A stretch of DNA of 64,000 nucleotides from Epiperipatus broadwayi (Eukaryota; Onychophora; Udeonychophora; Euonychophora; Peripatidae). The notes under the pieces were generated by a model. The model did no database searches. It was given only the letters and a program-made list of their open reading frames with translations, and was not told the origin of the DNA. Shown here piece after piece: positions 46,020 through 57,035 of the stretch. The position numbers were made by a program, and so were the translations under genes. The stretch is taken from positions 4,216,001 through 4,280,000 of the forward strand of contig JAQFVV010006255.1 in the NCBI GenBank assembly GCA_028023455.1, given 5' to 3'. Position 1 is the first letter of the stretch. Each line of letters opens with the position of its first letter.

Positions 46020-46490
46020 AAAAACATTAACAAAAAAGAATGTACTTAGTGTTAGTAATTACGTTACACAATTATATACTAAACTTTTTTTTTAAATGAC
46101 AAAACTTTGGTTAGTAATTACACACAAATATAATGATAAAAAAATTGTTGACAGTTTATTCTTTACTACGAACTAAATTTCTGCCTCCTCCCTTCCAAGT
46201 TTCTTTTCTTCTACTTTTAAGTATTAGTTAGGCATGTTAAACGGTTGGATTTTAAATAAGACTTTTTTTTAAAAATATTTATATTAGCTATTACATTTTA
46301 TTCCTTGCATTTATCTTTACATATGCACAATTTTTCTTACTGGCAGTACCTTTAAAACAAAATTCAAACTATAACTATGTTAATACAAAAAATACATTTA
46401 TTTCAGAAAAAATGTTGCTGACATGATTTACCTTTAAAATTCTCAGGGTACTCGTGGTTTATTATAATTGGTCCCATGTTGGGTGCCAAT
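46020..46490 (-). other. LTR-element interior: PBS, leader and unknown sequence
   Basis: PBS-like TGGCACCCAACATGGGACC (46,470-46,488, minus) follows the LTR end CCATTATA. The leader ACCACGAGTACCCTGAG is shared with the other LTR element at 38.0 kb. The rest, down to 46,020, is A+T-rich without a gag frame. The junction with PLE-4 is near 46,020. Confidence 0.5.
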
Positions 46491-48662
46491 TATAATGGTT
46501 GGAGAAAAAGTGGAAGTTGCAGTCTTACTGTTTCTGTGCTACAGGGTGCCACCAGTCCATTTGAACCTGAAAAATTTATAGAGTAGGCAGATATGTGCTG
46601 TTAAGATCCAATTTTTATATATATATTTTATTCCGACTGTCAGCCCAAGTCACTAGCTCAGTGAGTAGCAGATTTATAAAATATAAATTATTTTAAATAT
46701 ATCTTCAATATAAAAAAATAAAAGCCACTGTCAGTAATTAACACACAAACATTTATTAACGCACATATATAATCATTTAAAATTTGAGAAATAACATTTA
46801 TTATTTTAGATTTTAATATTAACTTTTAAATTTAAATTATTATTTTAAATTTTCAACCATCCACACAGATGAATTTAATAATATTTTTTTTTACAATTGT
46901 CAAGTATGAATAAACTACCTAGATTGTATTTGAAAAGAAAATATCCCTTATTTAACCTTAGGCCAAAAGTTCACAGTCAAACCGTCATCAATCCATTTTA
47001 TCCATCAATCGATGTATTCAATGCAGCATGAATTATGACAGCACAAATATCATACTGTCAGGAATGTACACCTGAACAGCATGGTTAAAGAAGACATTAA
47101 CTCTCATCCAGTACAGGAATGCTATATCTGTCTGGCAAGAAGAACAATAAAAAACTCCATAGGAAGGGACTGCATTTTCCATCTTACTATCCCCTTCCAT
47201 AGGCAAAAAGGGGGTGTGCAGCATGTAATGGTGATCATGCATGTAGCTGACCTCATACTACTTTTACTAATTACACCAATATATCCAATCCATTAACCCA
47301 ATCTAACTATGAAACAAATAACCTAAGATTAACCCTCCCTTAATTAATTAATATAACTTTACAAATCTATATAGCCATTCATGTCCGACTTAAATTTAAC
47401 ATTTATATAATTTCGCACAGATGAATTTTATAAAAGTTTGTTTTTTAATGTTGAGTATAGATCGGCTACATAGATTACATGGTTAAACCAATTCAAAATA
47501 AACATAAACGATCAAAATATAAAGTCATTGATGAAATTGCAGAGGGAAATTTACAAGAAACCCAATGGCATTCATCATAAGATGCTGCATTGACACCAAT
47601 AACTTAAAAGACATCCGAGTAAATAATTTTAGATACTCAACATAAGGTATCATTATTTACCGAATGTCTATATATTCTAATCAAATATGAAAACAAAAAC
47701 TTAATTAAACGTTAACAAATCTATGCAAGCATCTATACCCAACTCAAATTTAATGCATTTAAATAATTTATACAATAAATATTAATAAAAATAAAAAATA
47801 AAAAGATTTTTAGCAAACTCAAATGTATAAAAATTAAACATTAATAATTAATTTGAAAACTTAAAAGTCAGATAAAAGTTCATTTTAAAATTTAGGTTAG
47901 CTGAATATTAAAAGTTTGTCAAATCTTAACAAAAGTTCTTAATTACTTTTAAATTTTACAGTTCATGTCTTACAGTAGAAGAATCCCAGTTCCTGGTGTC
48001 AATTCCCATGAAGTCTTCATTTGAGAACCAGTCTATCTGAAGGTGGCCTTAGCTGGTTCAATCCTGGTATTACAGTCATTTCATTTTTAAATAATTGAGA
48101 GAGGGTAACAAGTGCATCTTTTCATGCCCCTCAAAAAAAATGAAGCTGGAACTGTCCTTAATTTCAATATTTTTCTTTTTATACACATTGTCCGGATTCA
48201 CTGAACAATCAATCATTTTCATTACAGTCCGAGAGTTTGTTTCTGCTTCTATTGGAACATTCTGCTTCAGAGCAGGAAACAATCTTTAATTTTTAACTAT
48301 AACTTTCATCTGACTTTTTAATTATATAAGATCCCCAAGGGCTAGTTTGCTTTACGATAATTAATAACACAATCATTTCCACTTTGAAATTTCAGGAATT
48401 AATTAATACCTGTTTCTATTTTTACTTACGTTACTTTTTTCTAAAATATTTTATATTTAAATCTTTTATCATTTTTATAAAAAAGTACGTTCAAATACTT
48501 TTTTTTATTTTAAAAAAAAATACTTTTAAAGCTTTGCATCTGTGTGAATATATATATACATTGAACAACTCTTTAATTTTAGCTTTTAGTTTTTTATTTA
48601 CGAACTTAAAAAAAAAAATTTTATTCTAATTTTAAATTAATGTAATGGCATATACCATTACA
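46491..48662 (-). repeat. LTR, left copy, about 2.17 kb
   Basis: The minus strand starts TGTAATGGTATATGCC at 48,662 and ends CCATTATA at 46,491, giving short inverted ends TGTAATGG/CCATTATA. A PBS-like sequence follows, as expected for a 5' LTR. It mirrors 48,685-50,870. It contains small frames (47,033-47,242 and 48,076-48,282, minus) that are partly shared with the other copy. Confidence 0.65.
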
Positions 48663-48708
48663 TGTAATGGCATATACCATTATGTGTAATGGTATATGCC
48701 GTTAAATT
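48636..48708. repeat. Palindrome centre: three 22-bp units
   Basis: TGTAATGGCATATACCATTA occurs twice in tandem (48,641 and 48,663). A third, diverged unit starts at 48,685 (TGTAATGGTATATGCCG). Each unit is itself nearly palindromic (TAATGG with CCATTA), so the centre can be read as LTR starts on both strands. It would form a tight hairpin tip. Confidence 0.8.
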
Positions 48709-50870
48709 AATTTAAAATTAGAATAAAATTTTTTTTTTAAGTTCGTAAATAAAAAACTAAAAGCTAAAATTAAAGAGTTGTTCAATGTATGTATATATAT
48801 ATATTCGCCCAGAAGCAAAACTTTAAAAGTATTTTTTTAAATAAAGAAAAGTATTTGAACGTACTTTTTTATAATAAAAAAAAAGATAAAAGATTTACAT
48901 ATAAAACATTTTAGAAAAAAGTAACATAAGTAAAAATAGACACAGGTATTAATTAATTCCTGAAATCTCAAAATGGAAATGATTGTGTTATTAATTATCA
49001 TAAAGCAAACTAGCCCTTGGGGATCTTATGTAATTAAAAAGTCAGATGAAAGATAAAGATAAAAATTAAAAATTGTTTCCCGCTCTGAAGCAGAATATGC
49101 AATAGAAGCAAAAACAAACACTTGGACCGTAATGAAAATGACTGATTGTTCAGTGAATCCGGATGATGTGTATAAAAGGAAAAATATTGAAATTAAGGAC
49201 AGTTCCAGCTTGATTTTTTTTGAGGGGTATGATAAGATGCACTTATCACCCTCTCTCACTTATTTAAAAATGAAATGATTGTAATACCAGGATTGAACCA
49301 ACTAAGGCCACCTTCAGATAGACCGGTCTTCAAATAAAGACTTCATGGGAATTGACACCAGGAAACGGGATTCTTCTATTGTAAGACATGAACTGTAAAA
49401 TTTAAAAGTAATTAAGAACTTTCATTAAGATTTGACAAACTTTTAATATTCAGCTAACCTAAATTTTAAAATGAACTTTTATCTGACTTTTAAGTTTTCA
49501 AATTAATTATTAATGTTTAATTTTTATACATTTGGGTTTGCTAAAAATCATTTTTTTATTTTTTATTTTATTAATATTTATTGTATAAATTATTTAAATG
49601 CACTAAATTTAAGTTGGGTATAGAGGCTTGCATAGATTCGTTAATGTTTAATTATGTTTTTGTTTTCATAATTGATTAGAATATATAGACATTCGGTAAA
49701 TAATGATATCTTACGTTGAGTATCTAAAATGCATTTATTCGGATGTCTTTTAAGTTATTGTTGTCAATGCGGCATCTTATGATGAATGCCATTGGGTTTC
49801 TTGTAAATTTCCCTCTGCAATTCCATCAATGACTTTATATTTTGATCATTTATGTTTATTTTGAAATGTTTTTAACCATGTAATCTATGTAGCCGATCTA
49901 TACTCAACATTAAAAAACAAATTTTTATAAAATTCATCTGTGTGAAATTATATAAATGTTAAATTTAAGTTGGGCATGAATGGCTATATAGATTTGTAAA
50001 GTTATATTAATTAATTAAGGGAGGGTTAATCTTAGGTTATTTGTTTCATAGTTAGATTGGGTCAATGAATTGAATATATCGATGTAATTAGTAAAAGTAG
50101 TATGAGGTCCGCTATGTGCAGGATCACCATTATATACCACACACACCCCTTTTGCCTATGGAAGGGGATAGTAAGATGGAAAATGCAGTCCCTTCCTATG
50201 GAGTTATTTTATTGTTCTTCTTGCCAGACAGATGTAGCATTCCTGTACTGGACAAGAGTCAATGTCTTCTTTAACCATGCTGTTCAGATGTACATTCCTG
50301 ACAGTATGATATTTGTGCTGTCGTATTGCATGCTGCATTGAATACATCGATGTATCAGATGGATTGACGATGGTATGACTGTGAACTTTTGGCCTAAGGT
50401 TAAATAAGAGATAGAATTTTTTTTTCAAATGCAATCTAGGTAGTTTATTCATACTTGACAATCATAAAAAAAAAATGTTATTAAATTTATCTGTGCGGAT
50501 GGTTGAAAATTTAAAGTAATAATTTAAATTTACAAGTTAATATTAAAATCTAAAATAATAAATGGTATTCCTCAAATTTTAAATGATTATATATGTGCAT
50601 TAATAAATGTTTGTGTGTTAATTACTGGCAGTGGCTTTTATTTTTTTATATTGAAGATATATTTTAAATAATTTATATTTTATAAATCTCTGCTACTCAC
50701 TGAGCTAGTGACTTGGGCTGACGGTTGGAAAAAAATATATATATAAAAATTGGATCTTAACAGCGTGTATCTGCCTACTCTATAAATTTTCCAGGTTCAA
50801 ATGGACTGGTGGCACCATGTAGCGCAGAAACAGTAAGACTGCAACTTCCACTTCTTCTCCAACCATTATA
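48685..50870 (+). repeat. LTR, right copy, about 2.19 kb
   Basis: Plus-strand start TGTAATGGTATATGCC and end CCAACCATTATA. It is inverted relative to the left copy, and the two starts face each other only 22 bp apart. No PBS follows; PLE sequence begins at once (50,872). Shared blocks include the GTGACTTGGGCTGACGGTTGG segment and GAACTGTCC-type coding-like stretches. Confidence 0.65.
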
Positions 50871-50871
50871 A

Positions 50872-51217
50872 TACCAATAATTGTTTTCCCTTTTGGTGTC
50901 TCTTTGTGTTGTCTATTGAAGGTTTTCCTGATGGCAGCTGATGGATAACCATTCTTATAAGCATTTGCTCTATGTGAATCTTTTCTTTTTCCAAATCATT
51001 AGTTTCTGAACAGACCTCCTTTGCTCTGTTTCATAGTGATAGTAAAATTCCTTGTTTAGTGCTTCTTGTATGATTGGATGTATATGACAAGTACTTGCTT
51101 CCCATACACTGATGTTTTTACTTTGCCCTGAGGGGGTCTTGTCACAAGAACATCCAAAAATGCCCATTTTTGTCCTTGTTCCGATTCCATTGTGAATTTA
51201 ATTGTAGGAGATATGTT
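50872..51217 (-). pseudogene. PLE-4 RT piece, inverted copy
   Basis: The minus strand gives the same protein segment as the adjoining plus-strand copy: the FLDVLV-type region is worn to IFGCSCDKTPSGQSKN, followed by ALNKEFYYHYETEQRRS and the linker towards the nuclease. It forms a small palindrome with 51,268-51,640, with a spacer of about 40 bp around 51,245. Confidence 0.7.
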
Positions 51218-51650
51218 GTTAATGTGTTTCCACATGGTGAGGTAAAATTACAGTCATTCTGGACACACATTAACAACATATGTCCTACAATTAAATTCAC
51301 AATGGAATTGAAACAAGGACAAAAATTGGCATTCTTGGATGTTCTTGTGACAAGATTCCCTCAGGGCAAAGTAAAAACAACAATGTATAGAAAGCCAACA
51401 CACACTGGCAAGTATTTGGCATATACACCCAATCATACAAGAAGCACTAAACAAGGAATTGTACTATCACTATGGAACAGAGAAAAGGAGGTTTGTTCAG
51501 AAACTAGTGATTTGGAAAAAGAAAAGATTCACATAGAGCAAATGCTTATAAAGAATGGTTATCTGTCAGTAGTCACCAGGAAAACCTTCAATGGACAACA
51601 CAAAGAGACCCAAAAGAGAAAACAGTTTTTGGTACAGTAGTGTATCCATA
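51170..51650 (+). pseudogene. PLE-4 RT thumb segment, plus copy
   Basis: From about 51,230 the frame reads HGEVKLQSFWTHINNICPTI, then KFTMELKQGQKLAFLDVLVT, MYRKPTHTGKYLAYTP and IHIEQMLIKNGYLSVVTRKT. This is the well-known PLE block between the YVDD motif and the nuclease. Residues before 51,230 come from the inverted piece, not from RT. A one-base insertion near 51,628 breaks the frame before the Y-P-Y-I-P-G-M-V-D block. Confidence 0.85.
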
Positions 51651-52010
51651 CATACCAGGAATGGTGGACAAACTAAAGAAAATCTGCAGTCAATATAACA
51701 TTAAAACTGCTTTCCAAAGCCAATCCACACTTTGAGGAATGCTTACTTCTATTAAGCCTAAACTGGAAATGCTGAAGAACAAAAACTGCATCTATGAAAT
51801 ACCATGTGAATGTGAAAGGAAATATATTGGTGAGACTTATTGCCCTGTGGAACAGCAATTGAAAGAGCACAAACTAATGGTGAAAAGAGAAAAAACATTT
51901 GTCTCTACCATAGCAGATCATGTATGTACTAATGACCAGATGCTTAAGTGGAAAAATACAAAGATATTGGATAAAGAAAAAAATGCATAGAAGAAAATTC
52001 AAGGAAGCTG
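51640..52010 (+). pseudogene. PLE-4 GIY-YIG endonuclease, right copy
   Basis: VVYPYIPGMVDKLKKICSQY (51,643 onward) leads into MLKNKNCIYEIPCECERKYI, then GETYCPVEQQLKEHK and ADHVCTNDQMLKWKNTKIL. YIGET is intact here, unlike the left copy, but the catalytic-site arginine of RLKEH is L in QLKEH. A stop after the domain cuts off the C-terminal part. Confidence 0.8.
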
Positions 52011-52195
52011 TTCATATGACAATGGTAAATAATCCTATAAGTCAATCCAGTGTGGCAATACACAATGCCTCTAATTAATCTTGCTCTTAGGAAAAAAACT
52101 AATTAGCCTCATTAAAAGAAAATTGAAGGACTCAGGAGGATTTGAACCAACTCTCATATATAAATATATCAAATTTCTACTATATATTGCCTTTG

Positions 52196-52275
52196 ACAGA
52201 ATAGCTTAGTTGGTAGATCATTTGCCTTAAATTCAATATTCAAGAATCTAAAGGTGCGAGTTTAACTTCTAAGCC
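52196..52275 (+). repeat. tRNA-like segment in PLE-4 tail, right copy
   Basis: TAGCTTAGTTGGTAGATCAT (box A type) is followed after about 30 bases by GGTGCGAGTTTAACTTC (box B type). It mirrors 45,150-45,215. It is preceded by TTTGACAGAA and lies between the nuclease and the element end. Confidence 0.5.
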
Positions 52276-52423
52276 AATATTGTCACTGCCTAAGCTGTAT
52301 TGTCTATTTGTGTGTTATTACTAACAAGTTGTTTGTATTTGAAAGTTTAAATAAAGTTTAAAATTTTCTATACATTCAACATTCACTCATAAATGATGAA
52401 AATAGTCCAACATATCACATCTT

Positions 52424-55400
52424 ATAATTTCTGTAATAATGGCAACATAAAATGCTAATGAATTAAGGCATGTAAACAGAAGAAAAATCCCTTGAGCATG
52501 GTAATGAGTGATGTATATTATGATATTATTAATGTAAAGAATTATATCATTTATTTTACTATATTTCTGGCTTAAATAAAATATTTTATGATTTTCTGTT
52601 AAAATTTTTAAGTAATTTGCTCATATAAAAATAGCATGAGATTTTAATATGTTTTTTGTATGGAAACTTTCAGCATTTTTTTTTTTTTAATTTCCGTGTC
52701 CTTATTTATGTAAGTAATTATTATAAATTTAATTTTTTAACTAACTACTTATTTTTTTAGAAAAAAACTTTTCAAACTTTTTGTAAATTTTGGATTTCTG
52801 ATGTATATAAATTTGCATTTAAAAAATATTGTATTTTCAGAATAAATTATTTTTGTCTTTAGATTACTGCAAAATAAAAAAAAATAACAAAGTGAAACTC
52901 TTTATACTATTTCCAAATTTATCCTATATCAAACTATAAAATGTTTTGAGGAAAGGATGTGGATATCAATTAACATTTAAGTTATAATATTGTACTCATA
53001 TCTTGATTTTTAAATATATTTCATTTGCTTTTTATATACAGAATACATATAAAATATCTAACTTATGAGTTTAACTTCTAATCCAAATATTCTAACTTTT
53101 CAAACTTTAAAAATTTCTAAACAACAAACTTCCCCTTATTTATTTTTATACATAAGCATGGTTTATTAACATAGTTAATTCATCCACCTGCCAAGCTATA
53201 ACCTGAAATTTGAATTTATGCTAAAGTTTTGAAATTTGTTCATGTTGCAGGCTTAATTTTTTTTTTTAATGTCCCATATCCAATGCAGATTATCACCCAA
53301 TTATTGAATAGTCAGTGGGTAAAATAAAGAAAAAAATTATAAACCCCCACAATTTGTTATACCAAGAAACATTTTTCAGTAGAGACATAGTGGCCTTGCT
53401 CTGCAGGATAATGCTTAAACTTGCTTTATTTATAGGTATACATATATGTGTTACAGTTTTAATTAATAAAAAAATAATATACTGCTTGACAAATATAGAA
53501 AGCTGCAGCTTATCGTTTTCAACAAAAGCAATACCAATAGAATTTTACTTCTCATAAAACACCAATCCTCACGTTTATAATGTCATCTGAAAATATTTCA
53601 ACAACTGTTATCAAGGGAAGAATTTGGAATTCCCAAATTATCACTCTTATCTATAATTTTAAATGGACAATAATTACAAACAATAATAAATGAAAGAGTT
53701 AATCTTGGATGATTTATATGAAGGTTCTTTAAACTTCTCAAAAAATTTATAAAAACATGTATTATATGTTACTGTTAATATTTATGATTGAAAATCATAC
53801 ACAAGAATAGAAAATGAAAACTTTTTTTTTTGCTTGCACATAAATGTTGCCTTGATTATGATTGTTGTAATATTTAACAATGATATTGTAAGCATGAAGA
53901 CTATGGATGATGTAATTTATATATAACAGCCAATTATCTATTGCCACATTTAGGTTTATTATATATTGTGAGAAGAAAGGAACCTGTATTGGTGTTTAAA
54001 AAAAGGAAAATACTGCACAATAAAAGATGGGCTTGTAAATTTATTTTTTTATGTCATTGCATTAATTTGATGCTGAAGAATTAAAACAAAATATAAATAT
54101 TTAAAATTATCAACAAAAAAAAAGCAAACTTTTTCATGTGTATAATGTCTGTATAATCCCATTATATTATGTAGATGTCACTCAGAATCTTTTCTTTATG
54201 CATACATGTAAACATATATTTGCGTGAATGTAAACCAGTAATGGGCCACAATTTTCATATTAATTTAAAACTTTATAAATCTATAGTTTTAAATAGAAAT
54301 TTAACAAAAGTTAAGTTCTTGAAATGTTTTGCAACTTTTCTTGCATGTTTTATTTCTTTATATCGTCTTCAGTATAATTTTTGAATAATTATTCACTGAA
54401 AAGCTGGATTAAACTTCCTTTCTTTTCACATGTTGTTTCTGTTGTCTTTTTCAGTAACATAATACCAGTGAAAACTATATAACACATGATTGCTATTTTT
54501 ACTATTATTATTAGTGATTATTATTTTGTATATTAAATTAAGTTGTTGTACACTTCTTTTTCATTATAAAAAAAAGTTGTCTGTTAAAGAAACACTATTA
54601 TTCTGGAATATATCAAACAATTTTTAAAATTTAAATAGGTTCTTACTTTGATATTTTTGCTACTGTCTGATTCTTATTTCCTATATTTGAATGTGAAATG
54701 AAGTGAAGAAAAATTTGAATGGAAATTTATGTCCTTAAGCAAAAGTTTACTTATTTCATCTCTTTTATATTGTTCTAGAATTAAAATATTATACTGACTT
54801 CTAGTTACATATTATTTCTATATTATTTTCTACATATTGCTATATTCTATCATTCAATTCCTATGTATTATTAATAATTATATCCACCAAGTTTTGATTC
54901 ATTTTCTACATTATATTTCAATAGCTGTTTACAATAGAATTCAAACTAGACAAATGCATAAATTATAAACTGTTTAGTTACAAATTATTAAATAAATTCA
55001 TTCTGTTTACTTCATTTTCCAAGTAATATTTAGAAAATAAGTATTGTGATGTTTTGACATTTTTATTGTCAATTATTATATCCATCATGTTCATTTCTTT
55101 ATTGAGTCCACCATATTTGTTTTTTTTTTACATAATATAAAAATTATGTCTTAAAAATTACTTATAATGAAATTTTAGGATTAAGATATATATATATATA
55201 TTTAAGGAATATTCTGCTATAACTTGTAAAATTCATTATGTTTATTTCATTTTATATATTTAAAATTACTTCTCATTAATTTTTCTTGGAATTAAATATC
55301 TTTATTTGCTATATTCATTTATATATCATTCATATCTTATTAATTTTCTATGTATTATAAATTATTAAGCCAGCAATGATTTTTGTCATTTTCTATATGG

Positions 55401-56298
55401 TGTTCCAATAATAACATAGCAGAGAATTTGTGGATAAATATATACTCTAATTATGAACTGTTTAGTTATCAATTATCAAATTCACCATGTTTATTTTTTA
55501 CTCTGTAAATTTCACTTCATAACTAATTATGTTTGAAGTTGAAGTTGAAATTTATATATTTCTCTATAAACTTTGTTATATTCTATATATTTTATATATG
55601 GCTATTGAAATTCTATAAATTTTAATGAATATTAAAGTAGAAAAAAAAAATTCACATGTATTATTCTTGACTAATTTACTTTGTCATAAATATTCTATGA
55701 TCACATTTGCCTTTTCAATTCATCTTTCTCATTCTCTATATTATTCAGAAAAAAATATTATGCAATCCATTTTTACTCTTTCATAAATAATCCAAACATT
55801 GCTTTTTCATCAACTAAATAAATTTTAATGATTTATCGATATTATGTGAACTAAACCGCTCAATTTGCATTAATTACCATTTATCTGTAAAGTCTTTTAT
55901 CTTCTATCTAACTGCACAAACATCCATGAATTAATTGGAGAATTATTACTGAAAACTGTGCTTGCAAATTATGTTGTTATTAAATTGATTCTAACATCAT
56001 CTAATATTTACTAGCTGTAAATTTGAAAATTTCACTGGGTTTCATTATAAATTAATAATGTAATGGACATAAAGTTAAAATTAAATCTTCATGCTCTTAT
56101 TCTGAAATGCTTTAGATTGACTTTATATAATTGCATTTAGGTACAAAAATAAGATGGCCATTCTTATCTTGCATTTGGGTTTGAGTGTCCTTCATACTCA
56201 CTATAACATTGGTGAGTTATTGGTATAATTAAACAGCACATCTCAAAGGCTGAATACCTTCTGATTTAAGAATTGATAATCATTTAAGAAGTGTATTT
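52424..56298. other. A+T-rich DNA, no clear gene
   Basis: Only chance frames of 60-80 codons. In 54,880-55,510 two phrases recur about 487 bp apart (AACTGTTTAGTTACAAATTAT at 54,967 and AACTGTTTAGTTATCAATTAT at 55,455, each followed by a TTCA-CATGTTTA type segment). This suggests an ancient tandem duplication. No RNA gene seen. Confidence 0.5.
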
Positions 56299-56437
56299 AA
56301 AAATGTTGTTTCTTTTTTTTTTAAGGGTCATAGCATCAGCCGGGACATGAACCCACAACCCGGGCAACTGCCTGCAAGTGCAAGGCAGTCGCGCTGACCT
56401 CTCAACCACCAGTGCAAGACAAAAAATGTTGTTTCTT
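56299..56437 (-). mobile_element. tRNA-derived SINE with perfect 16-bp target duplication
   Basis: The 16-base AAAAATGTTGTTTCTT flanks the insert at 56,299-56,314 and 56,422-56,437. Between them, on the minus strand, is a body of about 100 bp: box A GGTTGAGAGGTCAGC, hairpin CTGC/GCAG, box B GGGTTCATGTCC, the TATGACCCTT end and a poly-A tail (T-run in the plus strand). It is the same family as at 27.8 and 63.6 kb. This shows LINE-type retroposition; the RTE in the window is one possible source of the machinery, unproven. Confidence 0.9.
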
Positions 56438-56550
56438 CAATCCCAAAAGTGGTGAATTTACAATTTGAGTTATGTAGTGAGGAGAAAAAAAATCCAATGA
56501 TATGTATTTTTAGTTATTAATATTTAAAGTTGCAGTGAAAAAAAAAGATA

Positions 56551-57035
56551 TTATAACTTACAAGCTTAAGATAATAGGATCATGTGATCTATGACTCTTA
56601 TTTTGACTATTTATAGTCTCTGCCTTAAGTCTTATGCTATGTTATATTGCTAAGACTACTAATATATGGTATGGCTGAAGATCTATCAGCCCCATATAGC
56701 TATTTGAGTTGGATAGCTGGGTTTGAAGACATGTAGGTGTCTGAAAATTTCAGATTTTCCACTCAATAGATAACTTTTAGTTAAATGCTGGCTTTGAGTT
56801 TGTATTTTTAGATCTAGTGTCTCAACCTACCTTGACACCTTTCTAAGGAGTACCAAAGCATGAAACGATGGTCAGGAGTTTGGGGAGGGGTTCCTGACAA
56901 AAATATTTTAAATGCTTTCTCTGGCTAATCATTTAACACAAAGCTTGTTGAGGAATTGGCAATCCTCTTTGTTTATAACTTACAAGCTTAAGAGATAGGG
57001 TCATGTGATCTATGACTCTTATTTTGCCTATTTAT
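56551..57035 (+). mobile_element. Second retrozyme-like element: 422-bp unit, 1.15 copies
   Basis: 56,551-56,614 and 56,973-57,035 are near-identical 63-64 bp direct repeats (TTATAACTTACAAGCTTAAG, later CATGTGATCTATGACTCTTA). The 360 bp between them is of mixed composition, without a frame, and holds a hammerhead-like core at 56,837-56,879. A tandem of slightly more than one unit is what reverse transcription of a ribozyme-processed RNA would give. I see no clear target duplication. Confidence 0.5.
56837..56879 (+). ncRNA. Hammerhead-like motif in the 56.6 kb element
   Basis: Stem I ACCTTT (56,837-56,842) with AGGAGT (56,874-56,879), one mismatch and two G-U. Core CTAAGGA (A for G at position 5). 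Stem II GTAC/GCAT around CAAA, one mismatch. GAAA intact (56,862-56,865). Stem III A-C with G-U closed by GATG, then C at the cleavage position. The sequence family differs from the 26.98 kb motif. The position-5 change should kill activity. Confidence 0.4.

Larger units (their letters stand above)
44909..46020 (-). mobile_element. PLE-4 fragment, left arm (3' part)
   Basis: On the minus strand from 46,020: the end of the RT-to-nuclease linker (VIRKTFNRQHKEQPNEKT type), then a broken Y-P-Y-I-P-G-M-V-T block, then the GIY-YIG nuclease at 45,510-45,800, a poly-A stretch, a tRNA-like segment and a terminal hammerhead-like motif. It is a third PLE family, distinct from PLE-1 and PLE-2/3. The RT palm is missing. 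Confidence 0.75.
44909..52423. repeat. 7.5 kb imperfect palindrome (arms about 3.7 kb)
   Basis: From TTATGTGATATGTTAGAC at 44,911 to its complement ending at 52,420, the left half mirrors the right around about 48,675. Outer layers are PLE 3' ends pointing outward. Inner layers are two LTRs starting head to head. The arms differ by scattered substitutions (roughly 5-10 percent by eye). The left arm alone has 46,020-46,490 (interior plus PBS); the right arm alone has an extra inverted PLE piece at 50,872-51,640. The divergence argues against a simple assembly fold-back. Confidence 0.85.

Noticed and set aside
44909-52423. Palindrome as an assembly or chimeric-read artefact
   Set aside because: The arms differ by many substitutions and by large arm-specific segments, which a fold-back artefact of one molecule would not give. 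Not excluded without long reads.
53315-53557. 80-aa frame, and similar 60-80 aa frames in 13-24 kb and 52-61 kb
   Set aside because: Composition equals the A+T-rich background, with F, I, K, N and Y dominating. No motif and no homologue known to me.
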